Assembly: GCF_001076885.1 (NCBI RefSeq)
Contig: NZ_JVDT01000165.1
Coordinates: forward strand, 1 to 35,362
DNA: 35,362 bases
Reading direction: 5' to 3'
Origin: Bacillus sp. 522_BSPC
Lineage (GTDB): Bacteria > Bacillota > Bacilli > Bacillales > Cytobacillaceae
Position 1 is the first letter of the stretch. Every line of letters begins with the position of its first letter. The notes beneath the pieces were generated by a model, which was not told the origin of the DNA, made no database searches, and was given only the letters and a program-made list of their open reading frames with translations. Both the position numbers and the translations under genes were made by a program. Shown here piece after piece: positions 10,885 through 19,555 of the stretch.

Positions 10885-11348
10885 GTTATCCTCGCCTCCT
10901 TTACCTAAAGTTAAACGTTATTAGCCTTATTATTCTACTAACGAGCAGATCTATCTTAAACGTGCAGAAAAAGACATATTTTCATGTCGAATTTGTTTAA
11001 AAAACTTCGTGATTACTTCAAAAAAGATCAAAAAACAAAAAAAGAGCCTTAAAGCCTTAAGATAAAACTTCTAAAAAAACAAAAAAATAGACCAATCGAT
11101 GCAATAATCGCTTATAGGATTTTATTTGTTCGATGGCTAACCAACTTAAATAATTTTTTACAAAAGACCATATTTCTTTATCCAAATTGTCCAATTCCTA
11201 CAAAATAGGAATCATAAAAAAAGATTTTAGACAAAATAGTGCACCCTTGTGCATGCCAATATACAAGATTACAAGGAGCTTGTCCTTTTCATATGTGGAA
11301 AAATATATTATAAGGAAGATTAGTGGTATTTCGACAGTATCCACGGAT
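10885..11348. other. AT-rich dnaA upstream region
   Basis: This stretch should hold the dnaA promoter on the minus strand. A TAGAAT that could serve as a -10 is visible near 10930, but no good -35 sits at the right distance, so I do not assign the promoter. One imperfect DnaA box (TGTGGAAAA, 11294-11302) is present. Open frames here are short, overlap each other on both strands and have no ribosome binding sites; I regard them as non-coding. Confidence 0.5.
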
Positions 11349-11610
11349 TGTGGACAACTCTGTTCAGACACATAGAATAAGATGTCCACAGTTTATCCAC
11401 AGATTGTGGATAATATAGTTATGCACAGATTTTATTCAGATGTGAAAACAAAACTATAATATCAAAAATTCATAAGAACTGCAATGCTTTTTAATATCTT
11501 ATCCACAAGATAACTAGGTTGTTAGTAATAAATGTCCACAAGGTATTAGTTTGTTGAAAAGTTGTAAATAACGATTGTGGAAAAAATAATCCCGTCGAAA
11601 ATTATCCACA
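11349..11610. other. oriC: oriC DnaA-box cluster upstream of dnaA
   Basis: Five boxes match TTATNCACA exactly on one strand or the other: 11393-11401, 11406-11414 (reverse), 11419-11427, 11499-11507 and 11602-11610. Near matches are TTGTCCACA (11349-11357, reverse), ATGTCCACA (11382-11390 and 11532-11540) and TTTTCCACA (11576-11584, reverse). This is nine sites in about 260 bases, in the place of the incA/incB regions of Bacillus between dnaA and rpmH. Expected roles are assembly of the initiation complex and repression of dnaA. Confidence 0.9.
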
Positions 11611-11915
11611 ATCGTCGAAAAGATAGGAAAAACGACATAATAATAACTTGGTTTGTTTGAAAATATAATCAGAGCGAAGAGCTAGTTTTTCATTTTGAAT
11701 TTTTATATCGTTTTTTTACATAAAAATTGAAAGAAGAATTTTTGTAGAATAACCTAAATGATAAAAAATATTCGTTGGAAAATAGAATAGTTGGGAAGGA
11801 TATGAAGTAGAATAGAAAATTATGTGGTATACTATTTTAATGACCTTAGAAATAGAAAGGGAAAGATCACCGAAGTTAACGTGATCTATAAATAATGATA
11901 AATAAAAATGAATAG
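11611..11915. other. Non-coding stretch between DnaA boxes and rpmH promoter
   Basis: AT-rich DNA with no credible gene. A short perfect hairpin, AGATCAC (11864-11870) against GTGATCT (11881-11887), lies before the rpmH promoter. The one longer open frame, on the minus strand, has no ribosome binding site. Confidence 0.5.
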
Positions 11916-11945
11916 TTGACAATTAATTATCTATGTTTATATAAT
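11916..11945 (+). promoter_or_regulatory. Promoter of rpmH
   Basis: A perfect TTGACA (11916-11921) and a perfect TATAAT (11940-11945) are separated by 18 bases, about 50 bases before rpmH. This is a strong sigma-A promoter, as expected for a ribosomal protein gene. Confidence 0.85.
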
Positions 11946-11963
11946 TGTAAGGACTGTCTATAA

Positions 11964-12127
<164 letters not shown>

Positions 12128-12128
<1 letters not shown>

Positions 12129-12155
12129 GCCACTGAAACGTCAGTGGTCTTTTTT
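12128..12155 (+). terminator. Intrinsic terminator of rpmH
   Basis: GGCCACTGA (12128-12136) pairs with TCAGTGGTC (12141-12149) over an AACG loop and is followed by six T. It starts at the last base of the stop codon. Confidence 0.88.
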
Positions 12156-12165
12156 CAATTAAAAG

Positions 12166-12208
12166 GGAAGGGAATGCTTTTAATAGAAGGACAGCCCTTC
12201 CTTTTTTT
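12166..12208 (+). terminator. Second terminator-like hairpin after rpmH
   Basis: GGAAGGG (12166-12172) and CCCTTCC (12195-12201) can pair over a 22-base loop and are followed by seven T. The large loop makes it weaker than the first terminator. It may back that one up and separate rpmH from rnpA. Confidence 0.5.
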
Positions 12209-12258
12209 ACAATATACTCATTTACTTACGTTATTATGCCTGTCTAATTTTCTTTCAA

Positions 12259-12449
12259 GGCTGTTTTTTTAAAATTGGTATTTTTCAATTGGGAAAAATT
12301 TATTAAAATAACTAGCAGTTGAGTTACGAAGACGCTAGGGGGAGCAGGGAGACCTAAAATTGGTTTTACCGAGGTGCTAAAGTCTACCCCTATGATAACC
12401 GGTGATAGGAAGGCTGCTGGTCACTGGCAACAAACTTTACGAAAAAGCC
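12259..12449. repeat. Inverted-repeat-bounded element before rnpA (copy 1)
   Basis: The left end (12259-12281, GGCTGTTTTTTTAAAATTGG...) and the reverse complement of the right end (12426-12449) share the pattern GGCTGTTTTCGTAAAGTTTG with several mismatches. The right end has a 19-base exact match, GCAACAAACTTTACGAAAA, to 26173-26191. It encloses the structured segment described separately. No transposase or clear target duplication is seen; a MITE-like or RNA-hairpin repeat is possible. Confidence 0.5.
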
Positions 12450-12452
12450 TCT
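12311..12452 (+). ncRNA. Candidate structured leader RNA upstream of rnpA (unrecognised)
   Basis: This segment is richer in G and C than its surroundings and has nested complementarity. TAGGGG (12336-12341) pairs CCCCTA (12387-12392). Inside it AGC/ACCT (12343-12345, 12352-12355) pairs AGGTGCT (12372-12378). CCGGTGA (12399-12405) pairs TCACTGG (12421-12427). The 15-base loop of that last hairpin contains CTGCT, complementary to AGCAG at 12314-12318, and AGGCT (12411-12415), complementary to AGCCT (12446-12450); these two pairings exclude each other. I could not match it to a known riboswitch or leader class. It could be a regulatory leader, a small RNA or the inside of the repeat element. Confidence 0.4.
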
Positions 12453-12502
12453 TTTACAAAGAGAAGAATGTTAACTTGAAGGAATTGAAGGAGTTATAAA
12501 CG

Positions 12503-12850
12503 TTGAGAAAAGAATTCAGAATAAAAAAAAATAAAGAATTTCAGTCGGTTTTTAAAAAAGGACAATCCTTTGCTAATCGGCAGTTTGTTATTTATAAATT
12601 GGAAAAAGTGGATCAAGAGCATTTCCGAATCGGCCTTTCTGTCAGCAAAAAGATTGGAAACGCAGTTAAGCGAAATCAGATAAAACGCTATATTAGACAA
12701 GCGTTCCTTGAATTTGAAGATAAGTTGGAAAATAAGTATGATTATGTCATAATTGTAAGAAAGCCTGTTGCTGATATGGGTTTTGAAGAAGTAAAAAAGA
12801 GTCTTATCCATATTTTAAAAATAGCAAGGGTTCTATCCAAAAAGAATTAA
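12503..12850 (+). CDS. rnpA: Ribonuclease P protein component
   Basis: RnpA is the protein subunit of RNase P, which with the rnpB RNA trims tRNA 5' ends. The 115-residue basic protein has the RNR signature '[20 protein letters not shown]', and an N-terminal '[23 protein letters not shown]' typical of the family. The start is TTG at 12503, with GAAGGAG ten bases upstream. It is followed by yidC and jag in the usual order. It is separated from rpmH by two terminator-like hairpins and the structured segment, so separate control is likely. Confidence 0.96.
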   Translation: MRKEFRIKKNKEFQSVFKKGQSFANRQFVIYKLEKVDQEHFRIGLSVSKKIGNAVKRNQIKRYIRQAFLEFEDKLENKYDYVIIVRKPVADMGFEEVKKSLIHILKIARVLSKKN

Positions 12851-12949
12851 GAGGAAAATCGCAGTTAAGCGTTTCCTATGATTCGTTTATCGGTTACAAT
12901 ACTTAATAAGTTAGATTTGAAAATCATGTTAAACAGGAGGATTTGCAGC

Positions 12950-13726
12950 TTGAATAAGAAATTTTTATTGATAGTTGGTCTGCTTTTTTTAATGACCATT
13001 TTAACAGGATGTACAGAGTTTAATCAACCGATAACTTCTGAAAGTGATGGAATCTGGAATGAGTTCATCGTATATCCACTATCTCAACTGATAATAAAGA
13101 CAGCAGCCTTTGCTGGAGGTAGTTATGGTATTTCCATTATTATCGTAACTATATTAGTTAGACTAGTTATATTGCCGCTTATGATTAAACAAACGAAAAA
13201 TAGTAAAGCAATGCAAGCAATTCAGCCGCAGATGAAAGAACTGCAACAAAAATATAGCTCTAAAGATCAAAAGACACAACAAAAGCTCCAAGAAGAAACG
13301 ATGAAGCTTTTCCAAGAAAATAAAGTAAACCCATTGTCAGGATGCTTCCCTCTAATAGTACAAATGCCGATACTGATTGGGTTTTATCATGCTATTTCTC
13401 GTACAAGAGAAATTGCTTCTCATGATTTCTTATGGTTCAGTCTAGGGCAGCCAGATCCAATTTACTTATTGCCAATCTTAGCTGGTGTAACGACATTTTT
13501 CCAAACAAAATTATCGATGGCTGGAGCACCGCCAAATCCACAAATGCAAATGATGGTTTGGATAATGCCAGTTATGATTTTAGTATTTGCTATTAATTTC
13601 CCTGCTGCATTATCACTTTACTGGGTAGTAGGTAATATCTTTACCATTATACAAACGTATTTTATTAAAGGTCCTGAAATTAAAAATGCTGGTCAAACTA
13701 GCAAAGCAGGAGGAGCGAAGAAGTGA
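12950..13726 (+). CDS. yidC: Membrane protein insertase YidC (SpoIIIJ type)
   Basis: YidC inserts and folds membrane proteins alone or with Sec; in B. subtilis the SpoIIIJ paralogue is also needed for late forespore activation during sporulation. I start it at TTG 12950 (258 residues), because AGGAGG lies nine bases upstream and the protein then begins with a lipoprotein signal peptide ending LTGC, the lipobox. An upstream in-frame start at 12878 would bury the signal. Five membrane segments follow, the first carrying the conserved charged arginine in '[12 protein letters not shown]'. The C-terminal tail is basic. It overlaps jag by four bases. Confidence 0.96.
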   Translation: MNKKFLLIVGLLFLMTILTGCTEFNQPITSESDGIWNEFIVYPLSQLIIKTAAFAGGSYGISIIIVTILVRLVILPLMIKQTKNSKAMQAIQPQMKELQQKYSSKDQKTQQKLQEETMKLFQENKVNPLSGCFPLIVQMPILIGFYHAISRTREIASHDFLWFSLGQPDPIYLLPILAGVTTFFQTKLSMAGAPPNPQMQMMVWIMPVMILVFAINFPAALSLYWVVGNIFTIIQTYFIKGPEIKNAGQTSKAGGAKK

Positions 13727-14349
13727 AAGAAATTACTGCCGTAGGACAAACAGTCGACGCAGCAGTGGAGTCAGCTTTAGCTCAGCTTAAGACAACAAAG
13801 AATCAGGTTGAAGTCATTGTTGTTGATGAAGGAAGAAAAGGATTTCTCGGTTTTGGTTCTAGATCTGCGAAAGTAATAGTAAAGAAAAAGGTAGATCCAG
13901 TTGAATCCGTAAAAAATTTTTTAAAAGATGTTAGTGAAAAAATGGGCGTTCCTATTGAAATTCGAGTGAAGCAAAATGGAAAAAATATTCTATATGAATT
14001 ATCTGGTGAAAAAATTGCTTTGCTGATAGGAAAAAGAGGACAAACTCTTAATTCTATTCAATATTTAGCACAATTGGTAATTAATAGAGAATCTACAGGA
14101 TATTTTAAAGTGATATTAGATGCGGAAGGTTATCGAGAACGTAGAAAACAAGCTTTAATTCATTTAGCCGAAAGAATAGCCTATAAAGCGGTGAAGATTG
14201 GAAAAGAAATCCCGCTTGAACCGATGCCTGCAGATGAAAGAAAAACGATTCATACTGCGCTGGTTTCCTTTAAAGGTGTAAAAACGTATTCCTCAGGAGA
14301 GGATGCGAAGCGACATATTATTGTTGCGCCAATAAGGGGAAAAAAATAG
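13723..14349 (+). CDS. jag: RNA-binding protein Jag (KhpB)
   Basis: The 208 residues show the Jag N-terminal domain ('[19 protein letters not shown]'), a KH-type domain with the loop GKRG in '[16 protein letters not shown]' and a C-terminal R3H domain. Jag/KhpB binds RNA, with KhpA as partner in several Firmicutes, and has been tied to cell elongation and division control. Start GTG, overlapping the yidC stop as GTGA, with AGGAGG upstream inside yidC, so the two are translationally coupled. A strong terminator follows within ten bases. Confidence 0.95.
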   Translation: MKEITAVGQTVDAAVESALAQLKTTKNQVEVIVVDEGRKGFLGFGSRSAKVIVKKKVDPVESVKNFLKDVSEKMGVPIEIRVKQNGKNILYELSGEKIALLIGKRGQTLNSIQYLAQLVINRESTGYFKVILDAEGYRERRKQALIHLAERIAYKAVKIGKEIPLEPMPADERKTIHTALVSFKGVKTYSSGEDAKRHIIVAPIRGKK

Positions 14350-14357
14350 TTTTAAAA

Positions 14358-14395
14358 AAAGATCGTCTTTCCAAATGGGAAACGATCTTTTTTTT
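14358..14395 (+). terminator. Intrinsic terminator of the rnpA-yidC-jag operon
   Basis: AAAGATCG (14358-14365) pairs with CGATCTTT (14383-14390), with an inner TTTCC/GGGAA helix, and is followed by T residues to 14395. Confidence 0.88.
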
Positions 14396-14834
14396 GTATA
14401 AAAATCTCCTCATCTTGTCTGCCTCTGCATGGCAATGTAATATTTTTTCAAAAATTTTTAAGCCTCCTAATGCATATATTCTAGCGAAATATTATGTTCG
14501 AATAATATTCTATTTAAATAAAAATGAATAAGAAAAAAAGCATGCTCTTTGTTTCTCATCTTAGCTGTTAGGTAGATTGCTGAAGAACGGGATAATGGAA
14601 ATAACACAAAAAAAGTGAAGTCCTTCGGTTTTGTAATTTTATTTTTCGTTTTATTGTTATTCACATGTGGATAAGATAGAATGGTATATAACGATAAAAG
14701 AGAATGTGGATAAGTGTGCGGATTTTTTTCTTTTTTTACATTTGTGGATATGTTAATCTAATCTAATGTAATCATGTCAAAGGTGAATACAATCATTTTA
14801 TATAGATATTTTTTTTTGAATTGAGGTGAAAAAG
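14396..14834. other. Gap between jag and mnmE with three DnaA boxes
   Basis: No gene is credible here. A small perfect hairpin is formed by AATATTAT and ATAATATT (about 14490-14515). Three DnaA-box-like sites lie in the right part, all in the same orientation: TGTGGATAA at 14666-14674, TGTGGATAA at 14705-14713 and TGTGGATAT at 14743-14751. The first two are exact consensus. Confidence 0.65.
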
Positions 14835-16220
14835 ATGGAATTGGATACAATTGCTGCGATATCGACTCCAATGGGTGAGGGAGCGATCGCAATTGTTCGA
14901 ATGAGTGGTCCAGATTCAATTAAAATTGCAGACAAGCTCTTCAAAAGTATAGGTAATAAAAAGTTAATGGAGGTAGCAAGTCATACAATCCATTATGGGC
15001 ATATTATAGATCCAGCAACAGACGAGGTTGTGGAAGAAGTAATGGTATCGTTGATGAGAGGACCGAAAACTTTTACCAAAGAGGATGTTATTGAAATTAA
15101 CTGTCATGGCGGATTAGCTTCTGTAAATCGATTATTGCAATTGACAACTTCTTATGGTGCTAGAATTGCAGAACCTGGGGAATTTACCAAAAGGGCTTTT
15201 TTAAATGGACGAATCGATCTTTCTCAAGCAGAAGCGGTAATGGATTTAATAAGATCTAAAACAGATCGTGCGATGAATGTTGCGCTTGGTCAAATGGAAG
15301 GAAGGTTATCAAAATTAATTAGACATTTGCGCCAAGAAATCTTAGAAACATTAGCACAAGTAGAGGTTAATATTGATTATCCAGAATACGATGATGTAGA
15401 AGAAATGACACAAAAAGTCATGATTGAAAAATCGGCGTATATCAAAACAGAGATTGAAAAGCTATTACAGACCTCTCAACAAGGTAAGATTCTCCGCGAA
15501 GGACTGGCAACCGTTATTGTTGGCAGACCGAATGTTGGAAAATCCTCTTTATTGAATAGTTTAGTACAAGAAAATAAAGCAATCGTAACAGACATTCCAG
15601 GTACAACGAGAGATGTAATTGAAGAATATGTGAATGTACGCGGAGTTCCACTTCGTTTGCTAGATACAGCAGGAATTCGGGAAACAGAAGATATCGTAGA
15701 ACGAATTGGCGTCGAAAAGTCACGAAAAGTGTTAAGAGAAGCGGATTTAATTTTACTTGTCCTAAATTATGCAGATGAATTAACCGAAGAGGATAAGAAT
15801 ATCTTCAAGGCTACAGAAGGCATGGATTATATAGTAATCGTCAATAAAACAGATTTACCTCAAAAAATTGATTTGGAGAAAGTAAGAGAACTTGCGGGAA
15901 ATCGCAAAGTTATCACAACATCTTTAGTAGAAGAAAACGGAGTCGACTTATTAGAGGAAGCGATATCTAGTCTATTTTTTGCAGGCTCTATTGAAGCAAG
16001 TGATATGACTTATGTTTCTAATTCAAGACATATTTCCTTATTAAGCCAAGCGATGCGGGCGATAAGCGATGCAATTGAAGGAGCAGAAAATGGCACACCT
16101 ATAGATATTGTACAAATTGATTTAACAAGAACCTGGGAGATACTTGGTGAAATTATTGGTGAGAGTGTGCACGAAAGTTTAATCAATCAGTTGTTTTCTC
16201 AGTTCTGTTTAGGGAAATAA
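14835..16220 (+). CDS. mnmE: tRNA modification GTPase MnmE
   Basis: MnmE works with MnmG to build the aminomethyl-type modification at C5 of the wobble uridine (U34) in certain tRNAs, using a folate one-carbon unit. Its N-terminal folate-binding domain starts '[22 protein letters not shown]'. The G domain carries G1 GRPNVGKSS (about 230-238), [14 protein letters not shown] and NKTD. The C-terminus is FCLGK with the conserved cysteine. I start at ATG 14835 (461 residues) because AGGTGA lies just before it; the GTG at 14826 lies inside that ribosome binding site. The DnaA boxes upstream overlap the place where its promoter should be. Confidence 0.97.
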   Translation: MELDTIAAISTPMGEGAIAIVRMSGPDSIKIADKLFKSIGNKKLMEVASHTIHYGHIIDPATDEVVEEVMVSLMRGPKTFTKEDVIEINCHGGLASVNRLLQLTTSYGARIAEPGEFTKRAFLNGRIDLSQAEAVMDLIRSKTDRAMNVALGQMEGRLSKLIRHLRQEILETLAQVEVNIDYPEYDDVEEMTQKVMIEKSAYIKTEIEKLLQTSQQGKILREGLATVIVGRPNVGKSSLLNSLVQENKAIVTDIPGTTRDVIEEYVNVRGVPLRLLDTAGIRETEDIVERIGVEKSRKVLREADLILLVLNYADELTEEDKNIFKATEGMDYIVIVNKTDLPQKIDLEKVRELAGNRKVITTSLVEENGVDLLEEAISSLFFAGSIEASDMTYVSNSRHISLLSQAMRAISDAIEGAENGTPIDIVQIDLTRTWEILGEIIGESVHESLINQLFSQFCLGK

Positions 16221-16236
16221 GTGATTTTAATGAGAA

Positions 16237-16353
16237 CACTGAAAAAGTAAGTTTCTCCAAATTAAATACGGATTTATGTATTTGAAAAAAGAAATACCTA
16301 AATTTAAAAGTTGGCCACCGACATTATGATTAAATGGCAGTTTTTCAGTGGCC
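16237..16353 (+). promoter_or_regulatory. Competing inverted repeats between mnmE and mnmG
   Basis: TTTTTCAGTG (16341-16350) is the exact complement of CACTGAAAAA (16237-16246), 94 bases upstream. The overlapping GTGGCC (16348-16353) also pairs with the nearer GGCCAC (16313-16318). The two helices share bases, so only one can form at a time. It could be an attenuator, a weak mnmE terminator or chance. Confidence 0.4.
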
Positions 16354-16468
16354 TCTATGGAAATGAAGCAGAGTCTTGAGAAATAGAATACCAGCTAATT
16401 TAGCCATCAATAAAAGTAACTAAAAACGTATTTCTTAAAAGAAAGTTTAGAAAGAAGGAGGCATCATG

Positions 16469-18349
16469 ATGCAGTACGAAGCTGGAAATTATGATGTGAT
16501 TGTCATTGGTGCAGGTCATGCTGGCTGTGAGGCTGGCCTTGCAGCAGCTAGAATAGGTGCCAAAACATTAATGTTAACGATAAATTTAGATATGGTCGCA
16601 TTTATGCCATGTAATCCATCTGTCGGAGGACCCGCAAAAGGGATTGTTGTAAGGGAAATTGACGCACTTGGCGGCGAGATGGGGAAAAATATAGATAAAA
16701 CATATATTCAAATGAGAATGCTAAACACAGGAAAAGGTCCTGCTGTACGTGCCTTAAGAGCTCAGGCAGATAAATATATGTATCAACATGAAATGAAGAA
16801 GACGTTAGAAAATGAACCAAATCTAACGTTGATTCAAGGAATGGTAGAAGAACTAATCGTTGAGGATCAAGTTGTCAAAGGAGTTATTACGAAAACAGGT
16901 GCTACGTATCGAGCAAAAACGATTGTCGTAACTACTGGTACGTACCTTCGTGGAGAAATTATTTTAGGAGAGCTTAAATACTCCAGCGGTCCGAATAATC
17001 AACAGCCTTCCATCCGTTTATCGGAGCACTTAGAAGCACTAGGATTTGATTTAGTGCGTTTTAAAACCGGAACACCACCTCGTGTAAATAGTCATTCTAT
17101 TGACTACTCTAAGACTGAAATACAGCCTGGTGATGATGTTCCAAGAGCCTTTTCTTATGAAACAACCAAATTTATTACAGATCAGCTTCCTTGTTGGTTA
17201 ACATATACCAATGAAAAGACACATCAAATTATTGATTCGAATTTACATCGTTCCCCAATGTATTCAGGAATGATCAAAGGGACAGGACCACGCTATTGTC
17301 CATCAATTGAAGATAAAGTGGTCCGATTCAATGATAAACCAAGACATCAAATTTTCTTAGAGCCAGAGGGGAAAAATACACAAGAAGTTTATGTTCAAGG
17401 ATTATCGACAAGCTTACCTGAAGATGTTCAACAGGAAATATTAAGAACAATCCCAGGTTTAGAAAATGTCCAAATGATGCGAGCGGGATATGCAATTGAA
17501 TATGATGCCATTGTTCCTACACAATTATGGCCAACATTAGAAACGAAGAAGATTAAAAATCTATATACTGCTGGTCAAATTAATGGAACTTCAGGATATG
17601 AAGAAGCTGCAGGCCAAGGTTTAATGGCTGGTATTAATGCTGGTTTAAATGCAATAGGAAAAGAGGAAGTTATCTTAAGCCGCTCTGATGCATACATCGG
17701 TGTTTTAATTGATGACTTAGTAACAAAAGGCACAAACGAGCCATATCGACTCTTAACATCAAGAGCAGAATACCGCTTACTACTTCGTCATGATAACGCA
17801 GATTTACGTTTAACAGATATTGGATATAAAATTGGTCTTATATCTGAAGAGCGCTTTATGAAATTCTCTGATAAAAAGCAATTAATCGAACAAGAGAAGC
17901 AACGTTTAAGCGAAGTAATGCTAAAGCCAAATGAGCAAGTTCAAAATCTGATTAAAGAGCAAGGTGGAAGCGAATTAAAAGATGGTATAAGAGCAGGAGA
18001 TTTATTAAAACGCCCTGAAATGAATTATAGCCATATTGAACAGCTTGCACCAAGCGAAATAGATTTAACAGAAGATATCAAAGAACAAGTAGAAATTCAA
18101 ATTAAATATGAAGGATATATCGAGAAATCCTTACAGCAAGTGGAAAGACTAAAGAAAATGGAAAACAAGAAAATTCCTGAGAATATTGATTATGATGCGA
18201 TCTCTAGTCTTGCAACGGAAGCGGTACAGAAATTAAAAAAAGTTCGTCCATTATCCATTGCACAGGCATCGAGAATTTCTGGTGTAAACCCAGCAGATAT
18301 ATCTATTTTATTAGTTTATTTAGAACAAGGAAAAATAGCTCGTGTTTAA
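16469..18349 (+). CDS. mnmG: tRNA uridine-5-carboxymethylaminomethyl modification enzyme MnmG
   Basis: MnmG (GidA) is the FAD- and NADH-dependent partner of MnmE. The 626 residues open with the FAD-binding Rossmann motif [10 protein letters not shown], followed by '[13 protein letters not shown]' with the conserved cysteine, and later '[19 protein letters not shown]'. The length is normal. Two ATG codons stand in a row (16466 and 16469). AAGGAGG ends at 16461, so the second is better spaced and also matches the B. subtilis N-terminus. It is preceded by a 248-base spacer with competing inverted repeats and followed by rsmG after 24 bases. Confidence 0.97.
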   Translation: MQYEAGNYDVIVIGAGHAGCEAGLAAARIGAKTLMLTINLDMVAFMPCNPSVGGPAKGIVVREIDALGGEMGKNIDKTYIQMRMLNTGKGPAVRALRAQADKYMYQHEMKKTLENEPNLTLIQGMVEELIVEDQVVKGVITKTGATYRAKTIVVTTGTYLRGEIILGELKYSSGPNNQQPSIRLSEHLEALGFDLVRFKTGTPPRVNSHSIDYSKTEIQPGDDVPRAFSYETTKFITDQLPCWLTYTNEKTHQIIDSNLHRSPMYSGMIKGTGPRYCPSIEDKVVRFNDKPRHQIFLEPEGKNTQEVYVQGLSTSLPEDVQQEILRTIPGLENVQMMRAGYAIEYDAIVPTQLWPTLETKKIKNLYTAGQINGTSGYEEAAGQGLMAGINAGLNAIGKEEVILSRSDAYIGVLIDDLVTKGTNEPYRLLTSRAEYRLLLRHDNADLRLTDIGYKIGLISEERFMKFSDKKQLIEQEKQRLSEVMLKPNEQVQNLIKEQGGSELKDGIRAGDLLKRPEMNYSHIEQLAPSEIDLTEDIKEQVEIQIKYEGYIEKSLQQVERLKKMENKKIPENIDYDAISSLATEAVQKLKKVRPLSIAQASRISGVNPADISILLVYLEQGKIARV

Positions 18350-18373
18350 TCTCTGAATAGAAAGGGTTCATGC

Positions 18374-19093
18374 ATGAAAACGGAAGATTTTATTCAAATG
18401 TTGTCTGATAAAGGAATTACTTTATCAGACCATCAAATAAAACAGTTTGAGCTCTACTTTGAAACATTGGTAGAGTGGAATGAAAAAATGAATTTAACAG
18501 CAATTACAGAAAAATCGGATGTTTATTTAAAGCATTTCTATGATTCCATCACTGCTGGATTTTACTATAATGGGTTTCACGATGCTGTACATGTATGCGA
18601 CGTTGGTGCAGGGGCAGGTTTTCCAAGCATCCCTTTAAAAATTGTTTTTCCTGATTTAAAGGTGACGATTGTCGATTCTTTGAAAAAAAGAATTCATTTT
18701 CTTGAACACTTAGCATCTCAACTAGAGCTGAAAGAGGTTAACTTTATTCATGACCGAGCAGAAACATTTGGCCAAAATAAAGCATATCGTGAATCCTTTG
18801 ATATTGTAACTGCACGAGCAGTAGCACGACTCTCTGTTTTAAGTGAACTTTGTTTGCCACTAGCAAAGGTTGGAGGTACTTTTGTTGCAATGAAAGCAGC
18901 AAGTGCCAAAGAGGAAATCGAAGCGGGGAAAAAGGCTGTAAGTCTATTAGGAGGAAAGATTCAAACAACACACTCCTTTTTATTGCCAGTTGAAGAAAGT
19001 GAAAGAAATATTATCATAATTGAAAAAGAAAAGCCAACACCTAAAAAGTATCCAAGAAAACCTGGAACTCCTAATAAAGAACCAATTGAATAG
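18374..19093 (+). CDS. rsmG: 16S rRNA (guanine-527-N7) methyltransferase RsmG
   Basis: RsmG (GidB) uses S-adenosylmethionine to methylate G527 (E. coli numbering) of 16S rRNA; loss gives low-level streptomycin resistance in several bacteria. The 239 residues carry the SAM-binding motif '[17 protein letters not shown]' followed by '[17 protein letters not shown]'. The C-terminal tail is basic and proline-rich ('[18 protein letters not shown]'), as in Bacillus homologues. Start ATG, with AAAGGG upstream. It forms a pair with mnmG. Confidence 0.96.
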   Translation: MKTEDFIQMLSDKGITLSDHQIKQFELYFETLVEWNEKMNLTAITEKSDVYLKHFYDSITAGFYYNGFHDAVHVCDVGAGAGFPSIPLKIVFPDLKVTIVDSLKKRIHFLEHLASQLELKEVNFIHDRAETFGQNKAYRESFDIVTARAVARLSVLSELCLPLAKVGGTFVAMKAASAKEEIEAGKKAVSLLGGKIQTTHSFLLPVEESERNIIIIEKEKPTPKKYPRKPGTPNKEPIE

Positions 19094-19161
19094 GTGAAAG
19101 CACAGATTTATGTCTGATAATTTAGTTTCTGAAGTTATCCGATTCTTTATATGATATTCTT

Positions 19162-19190
19162 CCATCCCTTCCTGCGTGAAGTAGGGATGG
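19162..19190 (+). terminator. Hairpin after rsmG
   Basis: CCATCCCT (19162-19169) and AGGGATGG (19183-19190) pair perfectly around a loop with further TTC/GAA pairing. The T run after it is poor on the plus strand, so termination may be inefficient. Confidence 0.5.
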
Positions 19191-19231
19191 GAGCTTATTA
19201 ATAAGACGGGAAAAATAATTATTTTATATTA

Positions 19232-19344
19232 GGTTGTTTTCAAAAAGATTGATTTTCATTCATAAAAGATATAATTATAGAGAAAATTAAGGAGCAGGCT
19301 CATGGTAAGAGTCTGGTAATAGCAACAACTTTATGAAAACAGCT
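19232..19344. repeat. Inverted-repeat-bounded element before noc (copy 2)
   Basis: The left end (19232-19255, GGTTGTTTTCAAAAAGATTG) and the reverse complement of the right end (19321-19344, AGCTGTTTTCATAAAGTTGT) resemble each other and the ends of the element before rnpA. The element is about 113 bases long, AT-rich, with no open frame and no transposase. The rest of the rsmG-noc gap (19345-19555) shows no other feature I can support. Confidence 0.45.
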
Positions 19345-19555
19345 ATAAGTTATTACGAAAGAAATAAGAGAATGATATAATCATTCATAAGATTAGAACT
19401 ATATCAACTATCATATCTACTATATAATATACCTATAATTGTCATATTCTATGAAATTTCGAGAAGTTTCTACTTTAAGTTAGATGACTTTGCAGGGATT
19501 AATGTTTCATATAGAGAATAACTAATAGGGAGTTTTGTAAAGGTGGTGCAGGGTG

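Noticed and set aside
11187-11389. Two opposed open frames of about 62 codons in the dnaA-rpmH gap
   Set aside because: They lie on top of each other on opposite strands, run into the DnaA-box cluster, and have no ribosome binding sites.
12878-12949. Upstream in-frame start for yidC that adds 24 residues
   Set aside because: The lipoprotein signal peptide would no longer be N-terminal, and AGGAGG is placed for the TTG at 12950.
14467-14664. 65-codon minus-strand open frame between jag and mnmE
   Set aside because: No ribosome binding site, Lys/Asn-rich composition typical of AT-rich spacer, and it ends at the DnaA boxes.
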